A stretch of DNA of 64,000 nt from the NCBI GenBank assembly GCA_040221175.1, contig JAVJVK010000019.1:248001-312000 (forward strand). Reading direction: 5' to 3'. The translations under genes and the position numbers were made by a program. The notes beneath the pieces were generated by a model. It saw only the letters and a list, made by a program, of their open reading frames with translations, did not search any database and had not been told where the DNA came from. Every line of letters begins with the position of its first letter. Within the stretch, counting starts at the first letter, position 1. Source of the stretch: Phycisphaerales bacterium. Lineage in GTDB: Bacteria; Planctomycetota; Phycisphaerae; Phycisphaerales; UBA1924. Shown piece by piece: positions 16,993 through 26,100 of this stretch.

Positions 16993-18480
16993 TCACCATT
17001 GCTGCGCCAGGCGCGCCAGCAGGCGGGCGCTGAAGCCCGTTGGGCCCTTGATGTAGGGGCCCTCGTCGCCCTCGACCGCGTGGGTGCCGGCGATGTCCAG
17101 GTGGCACCAGGGGATGGTCTCGTCGACGAAGTAGCTGAGGAAGGCGGCGCCCTGGATGGGGTGGGCCTTGCGGTTGGGGTTGCTGTTGATGATGTCGGCG
17201 ATGGGGCTCTTCATCATGTCGCGGTATTCGCGGTGGAGGGGCAGACGCCAGACGCGCTCGCCGCTGGCGTCGCTGGCGGCCTGGACCTTCTCGCGCAGCT
17301 TCGTGTCGTCGCACCACATGCCGGCGAACGTCGAGCCGAGCGCAACGACAACACCACCCGTCAGCGTGGCGACGTCGACGATGGCGGCGGGCTTCTCCTT
17401 GTCGCAGGCGTAGCACAGGCCGTCGGCCAGGACCAGGCGGCCCTCGGCGTCGGTGTTGGTCACTTCCACCGTGACGCCGTTGCGGAAGGTCAGGACGTCG
17501 TCGGGGCGGTAGGCCTCGTCGCTGATGGCGTTCTCGGCCGAGCAGAGCAGCGCGACGACGGGGACCTTGGGCTTGATCGTCTTGGCGATGGCCAGCATGG
17601 CGCCCATGACCCCGCAGCCGCCGTCCTTGTCGCGCTTCATGCCCACCATGCCGCCGCCGACCTTGATCGAGAGGCCACCCGAGTCGTAGGTCATGGTCTT
17701 GCCGACGAGGACGATGGGCTTGGCCTTGGTCTTGGACGCGGCCCCCGCGGGCGTGTACTCGATGCGGATCAGGTGGGGCTCGTTCTCGCTGGCCTTGCCG
17801 ACGTTGATGAGCCCTTCCATCTTCTCGCGCTTGAGGGCGTCGCCCTTGAGCGCCGTGACTTTCAGGCCGTGCTTGGTGAGCTTTTTGGCCTCGGCGAACA
17901 TCCACGCGGGCGTGGCGACGTTGGGCGGGGTCTGGCTGAGCGTGCGGGCAAAGTTCGCGCCCTCGGCGAGCCCGAGGCCGAGCTGGAGGGCTTTCGTGCG
18001 CGCGGCCTTGGACTCGATGATGGCGAGCTTCGGCTTGGCGCTCGAGGGATTGGCCGTGCCGCGGAAGGTCTCGCAACGCCAGCTGAGCAGGCCCAGGCTC
18101 TCGCCCACGGCGGTGAAGGCGTCGTTCTCGTCGAGCTTGGCCGCGGCGATGGCGTCGTCGAGCTCGAAGGCCACGCCGGTGACCTTGGCGGCCGAGAGCT
18201 GGCGGCCCGCCGCGGCGACGGCGTTGCGAAGGCCGTCGATGGTGAGGTCCTTGGCGTCGCCGAGGCCGAGCAGCAGCACGCGCGTCGCCGGCTTGCCCTT
18301 GGGGAACGCCGCCGCGATCGATCCGAGTTCGCCCGTGGCCTCGGGGCGCTTGGCGGCCGCCGCCAGCGTGCCATCCGCGTCCAGCTTCTTCGCCCCGGCG
18401 CCCAGGCCCTTGCCCTTCATGATGCCCACGACGATGGCCTCGGCCTGGCCGGACTTCTTGACGGTGACGGAATCGAACAT
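16993..18480 (-). CDS. pepA: Leucyl aminopeptidase, M17 family
   Basis: A 495-residue cytoplasmic di-metal aminopeptidase that removes N-terminal residues during peptide turnover. The signature NTDAEGRL is at 342-349. The other metal and catalytic positions are present in GKTMTYDSGG (260-269) and MKRDKDGG (281-288). The N-terminal ~170 residues match the regulatory/hexamerisation domain. Length is typical. Its 3' end is 8 bases from the end of the convergent SecA-like gene. The gene upstream on the same strand ends at a good terminator, so pepA probably has its own promoter in 18481-18560, though I could not identify it. Confidence 0.95.
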   Translation of the reverse strand: MFDSVTVKKSGQAEAIVVGIMKGKGLGAGAKKLDADGTLAAAAKRPEATGELGSIAAAFPKGKPATRVLLLGLGDAKDLTIDGLRNAVAAAGRQLSAAKVTGVAFELDDAIAAAKLDENDAFTAVGESLGLLSWRCETFRGTANPSSAKPKLAIIESKAARTKALQLGLGLAEGANFARTLSQTPPNVATPAWMFAEAKKLTKHGLKVTALKGDALKREKMEGLINVGKASENEPHLIRIEYTPAGAASKTKAKPIVLVGKTMTYDSGGLSIKVGGGMVGMKRDKDGGCGVMGAMLAIAKTIKPKVPVVALLCSAENAISDEAYRPDDVLTFRNGVTVEVTNTDAEGRLVLADGLCYACDKEKPAAIVDVATLTGGVVVALGSTFAGMWCDDTKLREKVQAASDASGERVWRLPLHREYRDMMKSPIADIINSNPNRKAHPIQGAAFLSYFVDETIPWCHLDIAGTHAVEGDEGPYIKGPTGFSARLLARLAQQW

Positions 18481-18553
18481 GGTCGCAGGCTCCTCTTGGC
18501 TGGTGCGGCGGGGGTTGTCTGAAGGGCGTCAGTGTAGGGGTGCGGACGAGCCG

Positions 18554-18602
18554 CACGCAAAAGCGGACGTGCGGCCCACGAAGAGGTCGCACGTCCGCAC
18601 CC
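18554..18602 (-). terminator. Rho-independent terminator of the dockerin-type gene
   Basis: Read on the minus strand, GCGGACGTGCG (18598-18588) and CGCACGTCCGC (18573-18563) form an 11-bp stem followed at once by TTTTG. It lies ~70 bases past the stop of the gene at 18667-19506. The same segment can also pair with GGGTGCGGACG at 18538-18548. Confidence 0.7.
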
Positions 18603-18666
18603 GAGAAAGGAAGCCTGTCAGGACTTCACCCGTCCGTTGCTGGAACGGGTACGAACCACGAAACGC

Positions 18667-19506
18667 TTAGCCGCAGCCGGCATCGAACTCGTTCTGGAAG
18701 GTCAGGAAGTCGAAGATGGTCAGGGCGCCGTCGCCGTCGAAATCGGCAAGCGGATCGCCCGCATCGAAGAGGTTTTGGAAGGTCAGGAAGTCGAAGATCG
18801 TCAGCGACCCATCGCCGTCGAGATCGGCCCGACAGCCACCGCCATCGGCCTCGACGAGCTTGACGTCGTCGATGTACGTCGGGTTGGCGTTGGGCGCGTA
18901 GAGGTCGAGCACGTCGATCTGCGTCAGACCGCCACCCGAGACGTTCTCGCTCCAGATCAGGTCTTCAGCGAACGCGACGCCGTTGTAGTAGATGTCGAAC
19001 GTGTCGGCATCCAGGTCGATCTCGGCCCGGAGTTCGACCCACTCGTCCAGGATCAGGTCGGTCGTGTTTCCGTCGAACTGGCTCTCGACGGTAAGGTCGA
19101 TCGTGCCCAGGCGAACCTGCATGGACCAGTTGCTGCTACCGGGATCGGCGTCATTGAACTGGTTCAGGATGATGACGTAGAAATCGCCGATGGCGGCCGA
19201 AGACATGTAGGTCTGGCAGGAGAACGTCCACTGGCCGCTGGTCGCGATGGGCGTGCCGCTCCCGTCACGCATCCGGTAGATGACGTCGGTCTCGAACTGG
19301 TCGGCGAGGAACGAGTTCGAGCCCGAGGCGGCTTCGACGTCGCTCACGAAGGCATCGGCCCCGCCCGGCCACAAGTCCCAGCCGCCCTGTCCGGCGACGG
19401 CGGAACCAACGGCATAGTCCTCGAATCCGTCGTCGATGAGCGTGGTCTGGGCGAGCGCGGGTGCGGCGATGCCGCAGGCAAGAGCAATAGACAGCACAGT
19501 TCGCAT
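18667..19506 (-). CDS. Secreted protein with GC-type dockerin C-terminus
   Basis: A 279-residue exported protein. A signal peptide (MRTVLSIALACGIAAPALAQ) precedes a beta-rich domain of ~195 residues that starts TTLIDDGFEDYAVGSAVAGQGGW; this resembles the concanavalin-like sandwich (laminin-G/glycanase-like) found in planctomycete surface proteins. The last ~58 residues are the double EF-hand-like module: CRADLDGDG, FDFLTFQNLF, ADFDGDG, FDFLTFQNEF, ending AGCG. The two Cys bracket the module and could form a disulfide. Start chosen for GGGGAGG 6 bases upstream. It is divergent from the ECF sigma gene. The sandwich fold suggests carbohydrate or ligand binding; no catalytic residues could be assigned. 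Confidence 0.85.
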   Translation of the reverse strand: MRTVLSIALACGIAAPALAQTTLIDDGFEDYAVGSAVAGQGGWDLWPGGADAFVSDVEAASGSNSFLADQFETDVIYRMRDGSGTPIATSGQWTFSCQTYMSSAAIGDFYVIILNQFNDADPGSSNWSMQVRLGTIDLTVESQFDGNTTDLILDEWVELRAEIDLDADTFDIYYNGVAFAEDLIWSENVSGGGLTQIDVLDLYAPNANPTYIDDVKLVEADGGGCRADLDGDGSLTIFDFLTFQNLFDAGDPLADFDGDGALTIFDFLTFQNEFDAGCG

Positions 19507-19850
19507 AGCGAACCTCCCCTTCATCGTGTCTCCGCAAGGTCTCGACCAGCACTCGCGGCCACCGAGGCCTGACCTTCCGAGACGCTGGGCGGGCAGCGCC
19601 AGCGTTCCGAAGTCGGCGCGCAATCACGCGCCTCGGCCCCTTTATGGACTCGCGGTGTTCGGCAACCGTACCGACATCTGGCTGACTCCCCACGGCGGAA
19701 CAAAGTGTCCCGTAACCATTGCACAGTTTCCACAATATTGCTTAACAATCAATACGTGATAACCCGAATAAGACCAAAATAATCTCGTAGGGGTGTGTTC
19801 GCAGCCGTCGACTACACTCAACCGATCCGCGGATTGGGCTCAGGGGCAGC
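19507..19850. promoter_or_regulatory. Divergent promoter region, AT-rich core with overlapping palindromes
   Basis: No gene is seen in this 344-base gap between the dockerin-type gene (minus) and the ECF sigma gene (plus). Bases 19720-19800 are markedly AT-rich for this genome. They contain CAATATTG (19733-19740) overlapping ATTG-CTTAA-CAAT (19737-19749). These are plausible operator sites. A possible -10, TACACT, lies at 19812-19817, but I could not pair it with a convincing -35. Confidence 0.45.
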
Positions 19851-20468
19851 ATGAGGGGCAATGCGGGCGTGCCAGACGACGAGACCCAGCTCATCGAACG
19901 GGCCAAAGCCGGGGATGGCGGAGCGGCCACGGAGATCGTGGAACGCTACCAGCGACGCATCTACACCCTGTGCCTTCGCTTGCTGGGCAACCGGGACGAT
20001 GCCGAAGAACTCACCCAGGAAACTCTGGTCAAGGCCCTGACGGGTCTGGAGCGATTCGACGGCCGCTCTTCGCTGGGCACCTGGCTCCATCGGATCGCGA
20101 CCAATGCGTGTTACTCCAGGATACGTTCCGATAACGTCCGCTCCCGCGGCCGTGTGCCGTGGCCCGAGGACGGGGAACCTCAAGGCCGTTCACGCGTCCA
20201 ATCTGGAGACGAATCTGTCGATGCGGGCCTTCGACGGCGCCAGGTTGCTGCGGCGCTCGATGGTCTCCAGGCAGAACACCGTGTCGTGCTGGTGTTGCGA
20301 GATGTGCAGGGATTGGAGTACGAGCAGTTGGCCGAAGTACTCGGAGTACCAGTTGGAACGATCAAGAGCCGGCTGTTCCGCGCCAGGCTGGCTCTGCGTG
20401 AGGCCGTGGAAGCTGCAACGTCTCGATCGATCGACCAACCGCACACCGGGCGGGAGGGACGTGCATGA
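19851..20468 (+). CDS. ECF-type RNA polymerase sigma factor
   Basis: A 205-residue sigma-70-family factor of the extracytoplasmic-function class. Region 2 reads IVERYQRRIYTLCLRLLGN then DAEELTQETLVKAL and LGTWLHRIATNACYSRIR. Region 4 reads QAEHRVVLVLRDVQGLEYEQ and VPVGTIKSRLFRARLALRE, a standard helix-turn-helix. Such factors direct transcription of a small regulon and are held inactive by a partner anti-sigma factor. The stop overlaps the start of the next gene as ATGA, the usual arrangement for a sigma/anti-sigma pair. CAGGGGC sits just before the start. Confidence 0.93.
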   Translation: MRGNAGVPDDETQLIERAKAGDGGAATEIVERYQRRIYTLCLRLLGNRDDAEELTQETLVKALTGLERFDGRSSLGTWLHRIATNACYSRIRSDNVRSRGRVPWPEDGEPQGRSRVQSGDESVDAGLRRRQVAAALDGLQAEHRVVLVLRDVQGLEYEQLAEVLGVPVGTIKSRLFRARLALREAVEAATSRSIDQPHTGREGRA

Positions 20469-21607
20469 TGCCTGCGGGTTTCCATCCTGATCGCGATCTG
20501 CCCGTTGACGTTTCGCAATCGGACCTGCTTGACTGGATCGAGGCGGATGCCGGCCAGATTGCCACGGCGGCGCCTGGTTCGAGCATCGCTCGCGTGGTCG
20601 ATGCGCGGAATCGCGACGCGCGGCTTGCGTCGCTCCTGGACGCCATGCGTGTCGATCGAGCTGCCTTGGGGTCGCTCGAAACGCCCGCACCGCCACGATC
20701 GGTTGCCGAGGCCGTTCTGGAAGAACACGAACGGCAGGCATTGCTGGATTTGTCTGACCTGGCAAGCCATGGTCCGCGTGCGGGTGCAGGCATGGCGGAT
20801 GACGAGGCGTTTTCTTTCTCCGCCATGCCGAGGTGGTTCAAGCCCGCCATGGCGGTCGCCGCAGGTCTGGCGTTGGTGTTCGGGGCGTGGCAGCTTTATC
20901 CGTTCCTGGCTGCGAACCCTGCGCCGCAGCCAGGCTCGACCCTCGCCCTTGAAGAACCAGACGACGAGGCGCCTGCTCCAGACGTCGCGCCGATCGTTGA
21001 TCCGCCCTCGTACGCTGCCGCGGTTCCGTCGATTCCCGCTGTTAGCCCACGCGAGCACACGCCATCCGCGAGTGAGATCCTGAAGGCACGTTTCGACATG
21101 CCGTTCGAACAAGCCTTTGAGTTGGCCCGAGAGGGGCGGCTGATGATCGTCATTGGTGCCCGGGACGCCCAGGCATCTCTGGACGCCGCGGCACGGATCA
21201 CGGCGCGGCCGATCGATGCTTCCTGGCGATTGCGAGACGCTCGTCCAGAACTCGTGGCGGCCCTGTCGACCCCGGACCATGCCCGCCTTCCCGGCCAGGA
21301 ATCTGCCGGAGACACCTTGCTCTCTGCGGCACGCGGTCCGCTTGGCCAGATCGAGGTCGTCATGGCCGCGACGCCACTGGTGACCGTTGCCGAAACCGCG
21401 ACCTCGCCCGAAGCCGTGCTCGAGTTGCTCGAGAGCCTTGGCCACATGGGCGAGCAAATCCGGTTTGAGGAACTCGAGCAACCGCTGCCGGGCACGGGCG
21501 AAATTGCGGCGCCCGTGGCCGATGAAACTCTGCTTTGGTGGGATCATGATCCAGCGACCTGGCGGCCCTGGGCAGCCATCCCCGTGCGGTTCGTGGAATC
21601 ACGATAA
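20465..21607 (+). CDS. Putative membrane anti-sigma factor
   Basis: A 380-residue protein translated from the ATGA overlap with the ECF sigma gene. The N-terminal ~115 residues are cytoplasmic and helical; one membrane helix follows (AMAVAAGLALVFGAWQLYPFLA, about 125-146). The rest would lie in the periplasm, beginning with a Pro/Ala/Glu-rich linker and ending in an Ala-rich domain with conserved-looking repeats. Topology and gene order match transmembrane anti-sigma factors; no zinc-binding HxxxCxxC motif is present. Its end overlaps the convergent sulfotransferase gene by 9 bases. Role as anti-sigma is inferred from context. Confidence 0.7.
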   Translation: MMPAGFHPDRDLPVDVSQSDLLDWIEADAGQIATAAPGSSIARVVDARNRDARLASLLDAMRVDRAALGSLETPAPPRSVAEAVLEEHERQALLDLSDLASHGPRAGAGMADDEAFSFSAMPRWFKPAMAVAAGLALVFGAWQLYPFLAANPAPQPGSTLALEEPDDEAPAPDVAPIVDPPSYAAAVPSIPAVSPREHTPSASEILKARFDMPFEQAFELAREGRLMIVIGARDAQASLDAAARITARPIDASWRLRDARPELVAALSTPDHARLPGQESAGDTLLSAARGPLGQIEVVMAATPLVTVAETATSPEAVLELLESLGHMGEQIRFEELEQPLPGTGEIAAPVADETLLWWDHDPATWRPWAAIPVRFVESR

Positions 21608-22366
21608 CGGTTGATCCAGGTAGGCTTCCGGCTTCCTGGGCCAACGATTGCGCTTCATCATCTTCAATATCTGCGGGTCGGACAGGTAGATTCGGATCGC
21701 CTCTTCGGGCAGGGCACGAGACTGCTCACTAGGCGCTGACTCGGGCGTCCGGTCCTCGAGTTCCTTGGATGAACCGTGGTAGTGCCCTTTGCAATATGCC
21801 ACGGCCCGGGCGACTCGGTCCGCGTCCCTTCGCAGCCCCCATGCCTTGAAGAGCTTGGCGAAGAACCTGTCGGGCTTTGTTCGAAAGAGCTCGAACGTGA
21901 GCGGCGATTGCGACGCTGCCCAGTTGGCGGCGAATGCCTTGTAGTGCTCCAACTCGTAATTCGGCCTCAGGGCGTTGGTCCAGCCGCGGGCGAACAGGCT
22001 ATTCAGGCGTGTGAGTGGGTTTCGAGCGAGCCAGACGGCGTGGTGATCCGGGAACGCACGTCGAAATTGCTCGGGCGGCGGCCGCAGGTGCGGATGCTTC
22101 ACGACCAGCGTGTCGGACCCGCCGGCAATCTCTCGCAGGACGCGTGCGGCCAGCGCAATGGTCGTTGGATCTTCGAGCATGCACTGCCCCGCCAGGTGCG
22201 CCTTGACCAGTTCCGCCTGGCTTGCCGGGTAGTTGTAGGGCTCGCCCGTACGATCCCACGGGCCCAGGGGCTCGTCCGCAACAGGGCAGTCCAAGGCGTG
22301 CGCCGCGGCATAGGCCGTGACCGAGGAGCCGCTCCGAGGCAACGAGAAGATCCAGAAGACTCGCAT
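21599..22366 (-). CDS. Sulfotransferase family protein
   Basis: A 255-residue cytoplasmic protein. The N-terminus MRVFWIFSLPRSGSSVTAY holds the PAPS-binding loop (PRSGSS) typical of sulfotransferases. Later come VVKHPHLRPPPEQF and AVWLARNPLTRLNSLF, the equivalent of the 3'-phosphate-binding R-N-P segment. It would move sulfate from PAPS to a sugar or protein hydroxyl. Start at 22366 was chosen because the PAPS loop lies within 20 residues and the in-frame upstream extension is non-conserved and Arg/Ser-rich. It is the last gene of a three-gene set with a CMP-sugar synthetase and a Maf-like glycosyltransferase, so the acceptor may be the glycan they build. Confidence 0.8.
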   Translation of the reverse strand: MRVFWIFSLPRSGSSVTAYAAAHALDCPVADEPLGPWDRTGEPYNYPASQAELVKAHLAGQCMLEDPTTIALAARVLREIAGGSDTLVVKHPHLRPPPEQFRRAFPDHHAVWLARNPLTRLNSLFARGWTNALRPNYELEHYKAFAANWAASQSPLTFELFRTKPDRFFAKLFKAWGLRRDADRVARAVAYCKGHYHGSSKELEDRTPESAPSEQSRALPEEAIRIYLSDPQILKMMKRNRWPRKPEAYLDQPLS

Positions 22367-22403
22367 GGGCCTCAGTTGTAGGCGGGTGAGCGACGAGCGA
22401 CGA

Positions 22404-23156
22404 TCAGGAACGCTCGGCCGGGCGTTGTTGGAGGACCTGATCGGCGACGGCCTGATCGATGGCCGAATCGATGTCAATGACTTCGCCCGGCCTTGTGGTC
22501 ACGGCCCTGTGATCCACGCCCAGGAACGCATGTGGATGCTCGGGATGGTTTGCGGCGGCATCGAGCACCGACCGACGGACCACGATCACGCCACCATCGG
22601 GCACGTAGGCCGGCTCCAGGTCCTGCCGCCGGAAGACCCCGCCGAACAGCTGCTTGCCTTGCCAGGGCGTAACCAGCCCTGCCTGATCCACGCGGGCGGT
22701 CCAGGTTGGGTGGTGCTTTCCGACTAGGGCATAGCTCTGGACACTGTCGCATTCGCTCTCGATAAACCGGGCAATCGCACGCTCGAGAAGGTCTGGCGGT
22801 CGCACCGGTACGTTCGCATACAGGATGGCAACGGCGGCATTGTCTGGGACGGCTTCGGTTTCGTCGGCACGAACCAGCGCGGAACGCACGGCGGCATCGA
22901 TCGTTGCGGCATCGCTGGCGAGTTCGGCGGGGCGAGGCCAGAACTCCAACCCGGCTTCCATCGCGAGACGAGCGATCTCCTGGTCGTCGGTGGAGACGCC
23001 GATCCGCCAGAGGCCGGGCGTTCTCCGCGCGAGGTCGCAGGTCCACGTCACGCAGGGTTTGCCGCCAACGAGCGCGCGGTTCTTGCCCGGAAGGCCCTTG
23101 CTTCCCTTGCGGGCGAGGATGACGGCGATGGCGGGTGGGCGACCTCGCCCGCTCAT
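22404..23156 (-). CDS. CMP-nonulosonate cytidylyltransferase-like protein (NeuA family)
   Basis: A 250-residue nucleotidyltransferase. The nucleotide-binding start AVILARKGSKGLPGKN is the hallmark of acylneuraminate cytidylyltransferases, which activate sialic, pseudaminic or legionaminic acid with CTP. AILYANVPVRPPDLL and SVQSYALVGKHHPTW follow in the expected places, and VIDIDSAIDQAVAD matches the metal-binding aspartates near the end. Start and upstream stop overlap as ATGA, so it is translationally coupled to the Maf-like gene. In flagellated bacteria this pairing usually serves flagellin glycosylation. Sugar identity cannot be told from the sequence; no synthase for the sugar is in the window. 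Confidence 0.85.
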   Translation of the reverse strand: MSGRGRPPAIAVILARKGSKGLPGKNRALVGGKPCVTWTCDLARRTPGLWRIGVSTDDQEIARLAMEAGLEFWPRPAELASDAATIDAAVRSALVRADETEAVPDNAAVAILYANVPVRPPDLLERAIARFIESECDSVQSYALVGKHHPTWTARVDQAGLVTPWQGKQLFGGVFRRQDLEPAYVPDGGVIVVRRSVLDAAANHPEHPHAFLGVDHRAVTTRPGEVIDIDSAIDQAVADQVLQQRPAERS

Positions 23157-26100
23157 ACGCCACCCTCCGCGTGAGCGATCGCCGCTGACTCTGTCTGCCT
23201 GTCCTCGCGAGCCAGCCGACGCTTGGCCAACTCTGGCATGGGCAGCGGCGCCAGTCGTCCACCGGCGTCATGCATGGGGTCTGGAACTATGACCGCTGCG
23301 CCATATTTCAGGATCGCTTCGTCGTATTGCTGGAGCAGCGTGGGCAGCATCGCGTGGTTGCGGTGCAGCCGTGGCACGATCCAGGGGGTCGTCAGCCCCG
23401 ACGACAGCTCGGGAAGTAAATCCTCGACCGGAGGCGGGAAGTGTGGATCGCCAACATCGACGCTGATGATGTCGACCTCGCTGGCTCGCAGTCGCTCGAC
23501 TTCTTCCGAACCGAGGGTGAGCCCGGTGCGAACGTGGACGCAGGCGGCTCCGACGCCGGCCAGTTGATCTGACAACTCGTGAGCGAACGCACCGAATCCG
23601 AACTGCTCGCAATCCAAGGTGATCGCAGCGTCAGGTGCTCCCCTTGCGAAGGCGACGACGCGTTGCCGAAGGTCATCATCTGGCGCTTCATTCAACAAGA
23701 CGCGGAGGTGCGTCGGGCGCTGCGGCGCGGTGTCCGCGAGTTGCGCAATCGACTGGAGCGAGAGCTGGCCTTCTGCGGCCTGTTCGATTGCTGGCATGAG
23801 TACGGCGATGCGGTCGCTGCTGTCGAGGATGAGGCGACGTCCGAGGTCTCGAATCGCGGGGTCGACCTGTACGCAGATATCGCCAGCGATCGGATCGGGC
23901 CTCGGCGCGTGGGGTGTGTAGGAGATCAGGCCGCCGATCGTGGCGACCGCACCGGCCATCGGGTTCTCCGCGATCTCCGCGATCGCGGGTTGAGCCAACG
24001 CACACGCAGCCAGCCCGGCTGGCGCTTGTGCGAACGAGACGTGCCGTGCCTGGGGATCGGCAAGCAGACGCTCTGCCACTCGATCCGTAAGACCCGCATC
24101 GAGGAGCGACCAGTCGGCGCCGAGGATCAGCGCCCCGCACGCCCCCAGTTCATTGACGACTGCCAAGGTTGCATGGGGATCGAACGCCTCGTCGTGTGGC
24201 GTGAGAGATGCCAGGCCGCCACGGAAGCTCGAGGCACAGAACGCCCGGGCTGCCGCGATGGCTTGCCGGCGTTGCTCGGTGCCGAGGCTGGCGGGTCGAA
24301 CGGTGACCCGGAGACCGGCCGGAGCGCGAGCTGCCAGGGTATTTGCGGCCGGAAGATCCGTTGTGATCAGCACGACTTCGGACACGCGGTTGCACCGTGC
24401 GAGCGCCTGGAGGGTGATCTCGCCAAGGCCCATGCCAGAAGCCCGAGGCGCCAGCAGATCCCGTTGTTGTGTGGCACGCAGGTTGAGGCCGCCGTGTTGC
24501 GGATCAAACCACACGATCGCGGGCAATGTGCCCTCGATGTTGCGTGCTGGTGATGCGACCGCAGGCAGTTCGTGCTCACGGTCGGTTTCCCGCAGGAGCG
24601 ATGCCATCCGCTCGGCCGCATCGGCGAGCCACTCGAGATTCTCCGCATCTCGTGCAATGCGCTGGGACTGGAGTTGCCGCTCGTCGGCCCCGTCATACTG
24701 AATTGCGATTGCCCGATCACGCTTGGCGCGTCGCAGCCCTCCGGTCTGGTTCAGCAGGTGCGTCAGCCAGAATGCAGGTTGAAGCGATTGCGCCTCGTCA
24801 CGCAATTCGTGGATCTTCCGAACGGCGTCGTTCATCGCATCAGCTTCACCGAAGGCGTCCAGCTCTTGGACCATCGTTCGGGCACGGCGCGAAATACTCG
24901 CCAGCGAGTCGCATTGCTCGGCAGCCGAACCCAGTGCGTTCTCGACCGTCGTGTTGATGGGGCTCGCCCCCCCGTGCGGGGGCAGGCGGATCTCGGCGCC
25001 ATGCTCATCCAGGGCCTGCGCCAGCGACATGGGCACCGTGTGGGCTTTTGCCGCGCCACGCCCCGCATCGATGACGGTTCGCCCCTTGCCTTCGTCTTCG
25101 GCGAATGCCCGTTCGAACTGCATCAAGTAGTTCTGGAGCTGCTCGTCGGTTGCGATCGGCATGCCGTCGCGATCGACTGTCTGTCGCAGCATCCGCCGAC
25201 CGCGTCCGAGCCGCTCGGCTTCCATCATTTCGAGCGTGCGAAACTCACCCAGTTCACCAGCCCAGACGTTGTGGATGGCCGCACCGGCCCCGTAGTAGAG
25301 GCCGTCGGTGTAGGCAAGATCCTGGCCGACCAGGATCACCGGATCGCAGCCCAGGTATCGCGCCAGATAATACGAGAGATGGGCCACGGTGGCACCGGCC
25401 TGGATCGTCGCGTGGGATGAATCGCCAAGCAAACGATCGAGCACCTCATCGGCCGGCATCCGCACCGCGCCGGGCCAGGCGCGGAGAATAGCCGGGTTGG
25501 ACTTGGGCTCGGCGACCAGGGTGACGCCTTCGACGTCGCTCGCGGACAGTCCCTCGTAGAACCTGCGGCTGATGTCGTGGTGATCCAGGGCGGTCACGAA
25601 GTGGGGCTTGATGCCCCGTGCCAGCAGGGGCTTGAGAACCGTCTGTGCAGCGATGATGCAGGCGCGCTCACGGATGCCCGGGCGTGCGAGTTCCTCCATG
25701 TTCTCGGCCAGGCTCGGACCAGCGCTCACGACGATGGCGGGCGCGCCGCGGAGGACACCGGCGAGGTCGTTGATGCCGGGGTTCGAGGCATAGCTCCACG
25801 CGTTTGCCAGCGTGTTGACGAGCGTCTTCTCGGTCTGCACCAGCTTGGTCACGACCGATGTCTTGGCCGCCGAGATGACGTCCACGAGCCGCTTGGTGAA
25901 TCGCTCCCCTTCTTCGCCCAGGCGCCCGGCACTTGGGGGATGGTTGAGGAAGCGCACGCCCAGGGCCAGCACGCCTTCGAGGCTTCGGATGCTGGCCGAG
26001 ATCGCATCGCTGCTCTCGGCCTGGTGCAGGAGCAGGACGCGACCGGTTTCGAAGCACGCGGTGTGGTCGACGCGCTCGAGCACGGCGCGAAGCAGTTCGA

